Both the position numbers and the translations under genes were made by a program. The notes beneath the pieces were generated by a model. It made no database searches, was not told the origin of the DNA, and saw only the letters and a list, made by a program, of their open reading frames with translations. This document shows, in pieces, positions 47,830-59,600 of a stretch of DNA of 64,000 bases (positions are counted from its first letter, which is position 1; every line of letters starts with the position of its first letter). Origin of the DNA: Apoda limacodes (Eukaryota; Arthropoda; Insecta; Lepidoptera; Limacodidae); assembly GCA_946406115.1 (NCBI GenBank), contig OX291557.1, positions 20,182,501-20,246,500 of the forward strand, given 5' to 3'.

Positions 47830-49051
47830 AAATTAACATGTGGTATTTTTTGGAATAATCGTTAGTCAGAAATTAGTAAACATTTCGCTAAATACAATCA
47901 ATTAAATTGATTTTGGTATTTAGTAACATGTATGTGTCGATTACATAGTTATGCGTATAATCAAATACACAAAGACATAAAAATCTGTCATGTAAAATAA
48001 AAGGTTCAAAAAAATATTGGCTCTGGACCATAGTGAAAGCTACTCTACTAGTTCTATTTTCTCCAAAATACAATTTGCGCATGCGCGTCACGAATACGTA
48101 TACATTACTGTTTGAATAGCGAGCGTATTGGCGGACCTAAGATCAAAAACAGCACTGCAAGAAATGGTGAAAAAAAACCGGTATCACTTTTCGCGCATGT
48201 AATTTAATGACGTGCAAAGTCTATCTATTTAGAAGGTCATTGTTTCTGATACTTATTTTCGGTGAAGGGCCAGCAGTAGGAGATAGTGTTGTGGGAATGT
48301 GATAATTTTATACAGAAAACGTAAAGTAGCATTCACAAAATCTGTGTCTGACTGGCTTAAGGTTGGCTTAAGCCAAAGCTTTCAGATTGACGATGAAACG
48401 TGTTAATGAGTGTAAAAACATATTAGAATATTATTAAAAACGGTCAAAAAGCGCCTCCGTAATTTCATAACTTTGGCATAAATAAGAATGAACACCTAAT
48501 GGAATTTAGTTAATTATAGACATTAAAGAACATACAACACACTGAACGTTTTTGTTTTACAAAACAACAATGTTTCGGTTTTTTTGTAAAAAAAAATAGC
48601 AAACGATTCAAATATTTCACCTGAAATTTCCATACAAATTACTATAGAGGGCGCGATCTGTCAGTAGCAGCGCACTAACGAACGCCGAATTTCATTCCCC
48701 CCACGTTTTCAAGCTGAGAACACGTCGCTTTGTGGCAAAAATTACGCGACCAATGGCTCAGTGTATCTACATTTAACGTAGATGAGAATGCACAGTGGTT
48801 TATAGAAATAAAATTAAAACGAGGTAACTACTAAACTTGTATGTATACCTATTTTTTGCTTCTATTCTGATTCTCTTTACTACGTGTTCAGTGTGTGTAT
48901 ATATGTAGCCCATGTAATTTATAAATTTTACAAATCTTATAGGTAAATGATAACTGTTTTGTAACATTAGAAAAAAACACACATGTACATGCATGCGACG
49001 AAAAGTGTATTCCTTTTTTTTCGTGATAAGCCTTCTGCTCTTACATGATAT
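47830..49051 (-). repeat. Left arm of a 1.2-kb inverted pair
   Basis: Reverse complement of 62206-63445 along its length, with scattered substitutions and two indels: about 70 bp extra here near 48850-48920, and about 90 bp missing near 48970. Shared landmarks include GGCGCGATCTGTCAGTAGCA complements and GCGCATGCGCGTCACGAATA. A 67-codon minus-strand frame (47888-48091) is conserved in both arms with two residue changes. No terminal repeat or transposase was found. Confidence 0.88.
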
Positions 49052-49159
49052 TTATAATAGGTTTTAGAACGTAGCCAAAGGAACAGCAACCCTATTGAGT
49101 TAAGACTCGTTTAATTCATTGTGAAAACAATGACATCCTTTGAAACAAACTTTTTTCTT

Positions 49160-50666
49160 TAGGCTTCACACCATCATTGTTAAAGCTTTTTGAAAATTAC
49201 CTAAGTAACCGGAAACAATATCATATCGGATGTCACAAATCCCAACCTTATTACACTAGATCTGAAATAGGCCAGGGAAGTTCATTAGGCCCAACACTAT
49301 TTTTTATCATGATTAATGATTTACCTCAAGTCGTCGATAATGCAAAGTGCCTAATGTTCGCAGATGACCTAAAATTGTATATGGGCACGGGGTCTGTGGC
49401 CGACTGCGAAGCTCTGCAGCGTGACATCCACAGTGTAGAAGTCTGGAGTGACACAAACCGTCTTAACTTTAACACAGAAAAGTGTAAAGTCATGATTTTC
49501 ACTAGATCTAGGTCTCCACTTTTGTACGATTATCGACTGTCAGTTACTACTATGGTGAGGGTTGATGAGACACGCGACATAGGATTGACACTGGACTGAC
49601 TAGACTTCAGAGACCACATCATGACCGTAGCGGGGAGGCCTGGTAGGACACTTGGTTTCATTATGCATCAAACATACATGTTTAACGATTGCAGACCGGC
49701 CATCATGCTATATAATGCCTACGTTCGTAGCCGGCTGGAATATAACGCGCTTATTTGGGACCCATATGAAATCAAGTATTCAGTGATAATAGAAAAAATA
49801 CACAAGAAATTTTGTCGTTTTATATACAAAAAATATGGCTATTATCCACTGCTTTATCCATCTCTCTTCGTCGCGGGTATGGTTCGTCTCGACACCTTAG
49901 AACTGCGCAGAAAGCTACAAGCGGTGATCCACTTTCACCTTTTATTCCACAACAAAGTTGACAATCCGTCTGCACTACAGGCTGTGCACCTTAACGTTCC
50001 CAGTGGAGCGATGCGGGGCGCGGACAGCGGGTCTGGTCCGCGGCGGCACAGGCCGCTGCTGGCTGTGGCTGGTACACGCACTCGAGCTGCACAGAATGCA
50101 CCAACAAGACGCACTCTTACGCTCCTCAATTCAATAATATCCTCAAACAGCGTAGATTTATTTGCAGATACAATAGGAGAAATTATATCTGCAACGCGTA
50201 TCCACCTTGCGTACTGCAGTTCACAACGGTAGATTACACTATGGGCTCTGTATTTCATTTTTATTGTTATTTTATATTTTACTTTCATTGTTATTTTATA
50301 TTTTACTTCCATTGTTATTTTATATTTATTTCGTTTACATTGTTATTCAGTAGGTATTAATTTCTTAGGCGGGTGTCAAGGTTTTATGTAGTTATTTATA
50401 AATTTAATATAGTTAGTCTGTAAGTGTATTGTGCGGACAGACCCTTCGATATCTGTGGCACAAGGTTTTGCCCGTGACAAGGAGTTTCTTCTTAGGCGCT
50501 TGAGATATTAAAACGCGTATATGCACACAACAGACCGATTTTATTTTTTATCTTATGCTTCTAACTTAATTATAACACATATTTACAAATATTTCACTTT
50601 AAACAATATAGATTAGTATCTGATGGATACTTCTTGAAGCTTCTTGATTGACTGAATACAAATACA
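49160..50666 (+). pseudogene. 5'-truncated Jockey/CR1-like LINE reverse transcriptase with one stop
   Basis: The frame opens at about 49162 and reads the later part of a reverse transcriptase: FENYLSNRKQY, the SSLGPTLFFIMINDLP block, the catalytic MFADDLKLYM at about 49357, then the thumb and C-terminal part (YNAYVRSRLEYNALIWDP) to a stop at 50230-50232. A single in-frame TGA at 49597-49599 breaks it; sequence on both sides stays in one frame. The endonuclease half is missing, as is usual for 5' truncation on insertion. A minisatellite follows the stop, and the element probably ends near the ATACAAATACAAA run at 50.66 kb. Confidence 0.82.
50257..50350 (+). repeat. Short minisatellite at the LINE 3' end, about 24-bp units
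   Basis: Three to four units of CATTGTTATTTTATATTTTA plus CTTC follow the reverse-transcriptase stop. Simple repeats at the 3' end are common in CR1/Jockey-type elements. Confidence 0.75.
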
Positions 50667-51249
50667 AATTTTATTCTATATTTATAATAAAAAAAAAACC
50701 CCATCAGAGGGAGAGGTTGTTCCATAGAACCTTCTAGATTTAGTACTTAACTTATTGTACTTACTGTGGTGACTAAAAATCTAGCCCACACGAAAACTTA
50801 GTGAAAGACAACATATAGTAGTCGATATAGACATATATCGAAAGTGTAGGTATATCTACCTAGCTATAAATCGCTACTGACAGTTGGGGTCTCTATCGGC
50901 TATTGCCATCACAGTCACACGATTTGCGGCTTGTCTATAAAATAACGCTGTTTTACATTTTTAGGTTTTATAGCCAAACGGTAGGAGCTATAATGACGAT
51001 TTAGTTGTCCTAAGATAGAACTTTCGGAGGCGGTTCCAACGACCTATAGTGGTATGTTCCATCGTCTACGGTTAGGCCGTAGTGAGAGAAGAGCTAGAAT
51101 TCTAGCTCTCAGGGCTTTCTGCCTATACTAGATGACTACAGACTTTGTGCTATCTGTCAAAAAATAGACCTAAAATTTGGACATACTTTTCCGTATTTTT
51201 GGTGTCTGTCAGTATGTTAAATCATGAAAAAATGTGTGATACAAGTTAT

Positions 51250-51602
51250 CAGGATTTTACTTGTGCTCCTGTACTTCAGGGCTTAAAGTTACCTGTATGA
51301 AACCTATTTATTTTGATAGATGCCTATGAGAGGTATCTAGTGATATATTTATCCTTATCCTATGTAACCCGGTTGCTGAGTTATAAGCTATCGTATTTCA
51401 TAAGTTTACACGTAATTTGCGCCCTAACCACACTACTTATCGTAACGGTATAGATACCTACGTGGGTACGAGGGGCAAAGGTGTGCTTTTAACCTGAAAT
51501 CCTTATTTTAGGCATAGCCTAAGGACTTAATGACCCTAGCCAGGTAAAGTTTTAGACAGTCTTTCTCTTTTTTACCCATAGACCCATCCCTTTTGTATCT
51601 CT
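51250..51602 (+). repeat. Interspersed repeat, copy B
   Basis: Partner of 997-1404, same orientation, without that copy's 70-bp duplication. Landmarks: CTGTACTTCAGGGCTTAAAG, ATCCTATGTAACCCGGTTGC, GGCATAGCCTAAGGACTTAA. Confidence 0.8.
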
Positions 51603-52999
51603 ATCGCAGTCTATTATCAGAGGAGTGAGGGAGAAAGAATGTACAATACTCAACACGCTAACTATTTTCATCTGTAACTTAATAACCGTACATACGGTCT
51701 ATATAGAACTTTACATAGTAGTTCTTACATTTTTGCACAACAAATGACATATGTTTTACATACATATATTAAACTAAATTTCCCGCTTTATTGGGGATAG
51801 TCGTGCGTACAAAGTCGACAACATGTCGGTACTCACACAATATTATTTTTGATATCAACAAATAGTAAAGAGGGGAAATGAAACAAACCTACTTTACTTT
51901 TACCTAACTTAATACAATTTTACACTTATTGTTATTACATGTTTTTTTTAAATCTAAACTAGTCCCTATCAGGAAAATAGTTTTTATTGGGTAAATATAT
52001 ACTTCATATTAACTTATTATATTGTGAAACATTATGGATTATACAAATGCATTTATAGATGCAATTTCTTGTAGCGGTGATAACACGATGTAGCGTGCGG
52101 TGTTAACAAAGCCCGTCGTAGGGTGTGCAACATACTGCAACAAAATTAAGGACACCGTACGTTACCTGTTCGATGACTTTTACTTTACGTTAATTTTAAC
52201 AAGTACACTCAATACTTATACATTCAACTTACTGGCTTTACGAAGGACCAGTAGGTTCATAACCTACAATTTAATAAAAACCTATTTAAAACTTTCCCAA
52301 GTTACCCATATACCCTCATTTACCTACCTACCTATACACATAGGGGAGTAATCAACATCCGGAGATACTCTTTATTTTTACACGGTAGGAACATAAATAT
52401 ACGTAACATTTTACAATCAATATTTTTCACTTAAAGTCTACATTACAAAGTTAGACTTTTTTACTAATGACTTTCCTTTGCGTCACTGTATTTTTACATT
52501 TCCACAAATTATTTATAAGTTAGTGTTTACACATATAAAAACTTATACGATGTAGTTACAATACAACCGTGCGTCACATAATTGATTTACAAATGTGGCA
52601 CTTTTTACAAATATTGTGCTTAACTTTTACGTTCTGCCGCAGTGACTGCGACATTAAGAATTTTCACCCTAGCTGCGACTCAGCTGATACATTTTTATTT
52701 AGGTCATTGACTTTTATTATTAGGTTTTTACACTCGATACTATTCTAAAACTTTGCCTACCTACTTTTATATTTCCCATGAGGTTTGCAATCGATTTTGT
52801 GATCAAAGATCCTTAACTTGTTTACTAGGTAAACCAGCACCCATTACCTCTAAATTCCCCCTGACATTTATTACCCTCTTGTCTCTCTGACAATTTACTT
52901 AAAAGGAGAATATTAGCCAGGCACTTTTACTGATTGCAAAGCAAAACACTTATACAGTAGGTAGGTAAGTCAGATAAAATATACCTAATTCGAGATAAA
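51603..52999. other. AT-rich stretch, no gene seen
   Basis: No coding similarity. It contains repeated GGTAGGTA/TACCTACC-type simple motifs and poly-T runs. Confidence 0.5.
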
Positions 53000-53002
53000 T
53001 AC

Positions 53003-53414
53003 CTAAGTTTCACTTGAGCTTTTGGCGGATAATTTTGCCACAGTACCTTTAAAGTACTGTCGTTGATTTTTCGCGCTAGGTCCTTCATATAGCGCAGTAA
53101 TTGTGAAATTATTATAATTGTCTCCTAAGTCAATTTCTTCGATTAGCCTCTGGATTTTTCTACTTTCTGACACTTTAAACGTAAATTTCAAGGAGTTTAT
53201 TCTTTATTATCTGGAACTTTTGCGATTCTGGCGGGTTTGCCAGAATGTCGACTATTTGGCTAATTGCTTTATTCCCTAATTTGGACACTACGATGTTGTA
53301 CTTTGTTTAGTCTGACACCTTTTGAGGGTTTAAAATTGCCTCCAACTAGAATCTTGGTTGGTCTGCCCAGAAGTTGGGGATTCTTGAGGTTACTGATAAC
53401 TGTACCATGTCCAT
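53003..53414 (-). pseudogene. Decayed Gypsy-type gag on the minus strand
   Basis: From 53414 leftward the minus strand reads a start followed by SRIPNFWADQPR, then EAILNPQKVSD, VVSKLGNKAISQ, LANPPESQKFQ and ESRKIQRLIEEIDLGDN. This is the order of a gag capsid region found in many lepidopteran Gypsy elements. At least two stops and a frame change interrupt it. No pol is left. Confidence 0.65.
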
Positions 53415-54570
53415 TTTTGAATCTTCTTGGCTTGTCGTGTTACTTCACTTCGCGTGTTAAAACTCTCGTCGGTGAGATAAACGAACGGAAATGTCCAAGA
53501 AATTACTAAGTATCACACGCAATAGGCGTGGAGAAAAAAATTGTAAAAAGAAGGTTGTAAAAAACTGTTTGATAAGATATAAAAAATTTGGGAACCTGGG
53601 TACTAGTCCTAATAAAGAGTGCACCGCTGTGTGCGCTGTCCGTAGAAAAGTTTTAGTTTTCCCCAAGCCACTTAAAATTTTTTCAAGGTTACTCCAGATT
53701 TCAAGGTTACCCCTATTTTGTTCTAAAGTAGGAGTCACCAATTTAGCTGCCTTCGTGGTATTGTCAATTAATTATATAGCCTAGCTAAGGTGTCGTGACT
53801 TGGCGCAGGTAATAAAATGAAAAGGGTTCACTTGAGGTAATTGGGTTTTAATTCTGCTATAGGCAAAATGGAAATGAGGTTACAAGTTTAGCTTAGAGCT
53901 AGGAAGCTAGTATCCAGTACGGATGCGCGGCGGTGACTGGCGTCACGGGCTAGCGGTCTTGGCGAGGTGTGGGACTCAGTACTATGTAAGCACAATTTTT
54001 TGTAGAGCGATGTTGCCACAGAACCAAGCGAGGGTCACCGCTTTGCGTAGTAGTTCCGCGACTACGAAACACACACACATAAACACACAGTATCGCTTCG
54101 ATAAACTTCGCACAGTGGGCGGGTTTAAAAGCGCGAAAGTTCACCCACAGTGAGCTGGAGAGAGATGTCTCAGCCAAAAACACAACACCAAGCAGCGTTT
54201 ACACTCAGGCAGACTTTCCAAGTATCGCAGGCAATAAACCAAGCAACGATACTCAGCAGTCGGCACTGAGGCAAAACACCAACACAGCACTGTGCACTTT
54301 GATGAGTCAGCACGACACGGAGCACAATGAGAGCACTTGACGCTCTAGAAAACGACCGCACAGCACGAGAGTTGAATCAGGAATCATGAGGTTTAAGGCG
54401 AGCGGGCGTGATTCACCTAAGGTAGGCCTGTCGGTTAATAATGGTAAACGCACGGTAAATTTACCATCCGGACCCCCGACCGTGGTCGAGCGGTACAAGT
54501 CTTCACAAGCGGCGTGTAACGGATTTGTACTGGTACCGGGTGAATAGGTACTTCTTCTACCGTCCAAAAA
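53415..54570 (-). mobile_element. Probable leader and LTR of the decayed minus-strand Gypsy element
   Basis: Upstream of the gag relic on the minus strand, TTGGTGACTCCTACTT at about 53728-53743 looks like a primer-binding site. The roughly 800 bp beyond, GC-richer than the surroundings, would be the 5' LTR. No matching 3' LTR was found in the window, so the limits are approximate. Confidence 0.4.
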
Positions 54571-54731
54571 CTTTAGATAGCTTCGGTCAAAGTAACACTA
54601 ACAGCTCGTACGGCGTTAGGAGATAAATCGGTATATGGATTTGAATGAAACTTGGTAAGCAGTACGGGCAAAGTCCGGAAATTTAGTTGTTCAGTAATGT
54701 TCACAGAACAATCAGACAGACAGTAAGGTAC

Positions 54732-54999
54732 TGTTATATATACATACACGCTAGTAACTAGCAATACTTGTTGCTTAGACAAACGCAATGTCAGCAGTCC
54801 TGTAATACTGGTGGGCTGAAGAGCCATCGGGACCAGTCAGTCGTATCTAGTCCGGTCAGAAAGCTACACACTTGCCACTCGCCCCTTCTATTTCCAAAAT
54901 CAATTTTGTGTTCTATTTTCTATTTCTTTCATTAAAGTGATTAATTTCAAAGTGTAAAAATTCTTTTTTAAAAACCTATTTCGGGTCTCCCCTGTAACA
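54732..54999 (+). repeat. 5' LTR of the Gypsy element
   Basis: Direct repeat of 61123-61391, with TG...CA ends and GTAC target site before it. Confidence 0.95.
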
Positions 55000-55625
55000 T
55001 TGGTGGCAGCGATAAAGGGATCTCAAAAGGTCCCCGGTACGCCTTAAGTAAATTCAGTGCTATATTATAAAACAAATAAACTGTTTTTGAACATTTTCAT
55101 AAAACTTTAAACCCAAAGTGACAAGTGATTCAAGATCGCTGGCTCACAAGAAATTCTTCACTGTATCCTATTTATATTATGGTCACCACTGGCTGCAATA
55201 TCCTGATCCTGTAAGTTGTTTCCAATTTTACTAAAGTGTAGAAGTGCAAACCGTGTTCCAACCTTATTGAATATAACGTTGTTAGATATTCATAAACATA
55301 TCTCCGCCGAGCCATGATGTCCACTCAGTGAATACGGACACCCGCGTCGAGCTTATCAAACTACAACTAATGTAAACAAACTCGTCTCTTGTTATTTCGA
55401 AGTGCTTTGTTAGAGCTATAATTTGTTTTGTTATTTGAACTTAACTATTCTGATCATTCTGATCACTCATAATTTATGTGTGACATCTTACCGTGTTCAG
55501 CTTGTGTAACCATTTTATTCCTGTATTGTTTTGTGTGTATACTTTTAGTGTTCATATTATTTGATTATTAACTGTGTACCTTTTCAGCTTAGATATATTA
55601 TTTGCTCTACTTTTAAACTAGCAAA

Positions 55626-56630
55626 ATGGGCCCTAAGGTTGATCATGCACAAGAACAGACGTCCGAAAAAGTTAGCACAAATGTTTTGCTTAAATTCGTA
55701 AAACCGTTTGATGGTTCCCGCGAAACTTTAAACTCCTTCCTTAGTAATTGCAGTAACGCTGACTCTCTGGCCAGTAGTAACCAAAAACGAATTTTATTAA
55801 AATATATTATCAGCCAACTAGAGGTCAACGCCGAACGAGCTTGTTCTTTAAAAGATTTCGACAGCTGGGAACAGCTTAGTACCTTTTTAAAAACCCAATT
55901 TGGAGAAAAAAAAAATTCTGCCATCTATTGACCGAGTTACAACAATGTAAACAAAGTTCTACCGAATCTGCTAGTCAATTTGGATTACGCGTTGAAACAT
56001 CCCTATCCAAATTGCTCACAGAAATAACCATTTTTTCCAAAAGGAGCAAAACACTCGATGGAAAAATTTCTGCCATGTCGGACCTTGCTCTACATACATT
56101 TTTGACGGGACTTTCGCCAAAAATCTCAGACTTTGTTCGTTTACGAGACCCACCTAACCTCAACGACGCGATAAATCTCGCAAACTCTGAAGAGAAATTC
56201 CGAAACACAACGACAATTAACCCCTCGACCACAACGCTTTGAATTACAACCATACAAACCTAATTACACGCAACCCCGTACTCAAATTCTACCAGAAGTT
56301 TGTAGATACTGCAAAAATCTCGGGCACTCGATTGAGAATTGCCGCAAACGTGAATACAATAATAGCCGTTTTGCAACATTACGAAACGGAAATGACCAAT
56401 CAACGTCACAAGCGCACCAATTTCCTTCTCAACGCCAATTCTCCAATCAACGAAAATTGTCTCCACAATACCGATTGACTAGCCAACGTCACTTCCCTAC
56501 TCAACGCCAACTGCCCATCCAAAGACACGTTAACTTCATAGACCAAAACCCTGAAAATAATGATCACCAACAACCACAACCTTTTCTTGCTATTGAACAA
56601 TCCCAAAATGACGAAAATTTAAACGCTTAA
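55626..56630 (+). pseudogene. Gypsy gag, frame-broken
   Basis: Begins at the ATG 55626 after an untranslated leader of about 630 bp. The capsid-like part (FVKPFDGSRETLNSFLSNC) runs in one frame to a stop at 55929-55931, beside an A-run and a TATTGA context. It continues in a second frame (TELQQCKQSSTESASQFGLR) to about 56240, then returns to the first frame. There lies a CCHC zinc knuckle (CRYCKNLGHSIENC, about 56301-56342), and gag ends with TAA at 56628-56630. The two extra frame changes look like compensating single-base indels, either real or sequence errors. Confidence 0.85.
56615..56621 (+). promoter_or_regulatory. Candidate -1 ribosomal frameshift site A AAT TTA
   Basis: The heptamer is in the correct register of the gag frame, seven bases before the gag stop. 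The -1 frame downstream opens directly into pol. It fits the X XXY YYZ rule for slippery sites. No downstream pseudoknot was assessed. Confidence 0.6.
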
Positions 56631-59600
56631 GGCTTCCTGTTAGGTATCGCACAGGAAAGCCAGGCCATCCAATCGATACCATTCCTAAATATACGATTTC
56701 AGGAGAAACCGAGAACAATATCCAATTAGAGAAACCTCCCACTGTATCCACTGCATCTTCAATTTCTACTACATCCACTGTGTCCACTGCATCTACAATT
56801 TCTACTACATCCACTGTACCTATTACATCCACGATGTCCACCGTAACCACTGTTTCCACAGCATCGACTGTACCTGCTACACCCACCGTGCCCACTACGC
56901 CTATGATTAACCAACCACAGGCTGAAAACACTTCTTTCTTTGTTGGGTGGCCTATCTCAACACCGTATCCTATGCTAGAGATCAATTTCGAAACACCAGA
57001 CTTACCTTACCTGAAGACGAGAAATACAACCGACCTGAAAAACAAAAGACAGATATCAAAATCTACGAAATAAACTCGAACCCTAACAGACTATTACCTC
57101 ACGTCTCAATCCACACACCTGTTTCCGAAATTCCACTAACACTTCTAGTCGAACAGTAGTTCCTCCATTAGTTTGCTAAAACAAAGTTCCATAAGGATGG
57201 CCCCGAATATAATAGAAGAACCCATATACATAAAAGGCATTGACCCCATTCAAGAATCAAGCCCTACAATAGGGCACTTCCAACTCAAACTCTTCGTAAA
57301 CGACAAGGTTCCTGGCAATTTTATGTCTCACAGCTTCCACGTAATTCAAGAAATAAACCTCCCATACGATGGAATAATTGGCAATGATTTCTTTTTGGCA
57401 CATAACTGCAAAATAGATTATTCGGACAATATCCTTGTCGTCGATAATGCAAAATTAACCTTAAAATTTAACGAACCTGTTTACACTATACCCCCGCGGA
57501 CTGAAACTGTAATCGAATGCTCAGTGATTAACCCCGAAATTTATGAAGGGCTTATCCTTGACCAAAGACCAATAGACAACCTTCTAATAGCTAACTGTAT
57601 TGTTAAGGTAAAACCAAACTCTAGGGTCAATATTTCTGTCGTAAATATTTCCGAATCACCAATACGAGTTGATTCAAACATGAAACTCGAATTATTACCA
57701 TTAGATAAAACCCAAGAATATGAAATCTTCCACACTCAAATACCCACTTATTCCAAAGACGACATGAACTACGCAATGATCCGAGCCGAAGAAACTTTAA
57801 AACTACTAAGAGTCTCCCATCTAAACATAGAAGAGAAGGCCGCTTTATACAATCTTTGTTCCACTTACTCCGACATTTTCCATTTGCCCAACGACAAACT
57901 TACTTGTACCGATGCCGTACAACATGAAATACCGACTTTATCCTCTGTTCCAATAAACACAAAATCGTACAGATTTCCCGAAATACATAAACAAGAAGTA
58001 AACTCCCAAATCAATAAAATGTTAGACCAAGGGATTATCAAACCATCAACATCCCCATGGTCATCTCCCATTTGGATTGTCCCTAAAAAGGCAGACGCGT
58101 CTGGCCAACGCAAATGGCGTGTCGTTATAGATTACCGCAAGCTAAATGATATAACCATTGGAGATTCCTACCCAATCCCCAACATTAACGAAATTCTAGA
58201 CCAGTTAGGAAAATCTCGATACTTCAGTACACTTGATCTCGCTTCTGGTTTTCATCAAATCAGGATGGGAAAGGACGCCCCCAAGGCAGGGTTCTCCATT
58301 CCACAGGGGCATTTTGAGTTCACGCGCATGCCTTTTGGGCTTAATAATGCCCCAGCCACCTTCCAGCGGCTAATGAACACCGCCTTGTCAGGTCTACAAG
58401 GTATGCAATGCTTTGTGTACCTTGACGATATTGTAATTTACAGTTTTGACCTCGAAAAACATATCCAAAACCTCTCGGATGTTTTTGATAGACTCCGCAC
58501 TTTCAACCTCAAGCTCCAGCCCGATAAGTGTGAATTTCTTCGCAAGGAAGTTTCCTACTTAGGGCACACTATCACAGATGAAGGCGTTAAGCCAAATCCC
58601 GAAAAAACAAAAGCCGTCCGTGACTTTCCGCGTCCCAATAGCCCTAAAGATATTAAATCCTTCATGGGCCTAGTATCATATTATAGAAGATTTATTCCAG
58701 ACCTGTACAAACTAGCCAAACCTCTCACAAGCTTACTAAAAAAGGACGTTCCTTTTAATTGGCAGAATGAACAACAATTAGTGTTTGAAAAATTAAAAAT
58801 TGCTCTATGCTCAGCCCCTGTTCTAGCTTATCCCGACTTTTCAAAACCATTCATTCTGACTTGTGACGCATCCAATTTTGCGATCTCAGCTATTTTATCC
58901 CAAGGTCCAATCGGAAGAGACCGTCCCATTGCATACGCGTCACGAACCCTAAATAGAGCAGAGAGTAACTATAGCGTTACGGAAAAAGAATGCCTTTCCA
59001 TTATTTTTGGAACTAAAATATTCAGACCATACCTCTACGGTCGGCACTTCAAAATAATAACAGACCACCAGCCACTTAAATGGCTGTTTAATTGCAAGGA
59101 TCCAGGATCCAAACTCGTCAGGTGGAGATTGAAACTAGAGGAATTCGATTACGAAGTTATACACCGCAAAGGTAAAATGAACGTTAACGCCGACACTTTG
59201 TCTCGTTTCCCTGTTAATCCTATCACCCAAGACACATTAGATCCTCAACCTTCCACGTCAGGTAATTTCACAAATCCAGACCCTAGCCACAGCTCCGAAA
59301 TACCCCAAGATATTCTAGACGATTTAACAGATCTCGGCGCTCTCGACTTATCCCCAGGAGGACGAATTGTTGATTTAGCCCCTTAAATCCTCCTACTCCA
59401 CCGGACAATCACTGTAACGGAACAACAGGGCCGTCACCAGAAATCCCTCCTAATCCCATCAATCCAAATGACGATTACTCCAATTTCCTGAAATCCTTTG
59501 CAGACAAAAACGAGACCTTTAACACCTATATGAGAGAACATAACGAGAACCTTCTAAAGAGTACCTCGAAAACCATCTTAATTCCCGTATCGATTGACCT

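Noticed and set aside
50257..50350. A CRISPR-like array
   Set aside because: The units are adjacent without spacers, AT-only in style, and at a LINE 3' end in a eukaryotic genome.
55643..55924. Minus-strand frames over the Gypsy gag and pol
   Set aside because: Antisense shadows of the retrotransposon coding sequence.
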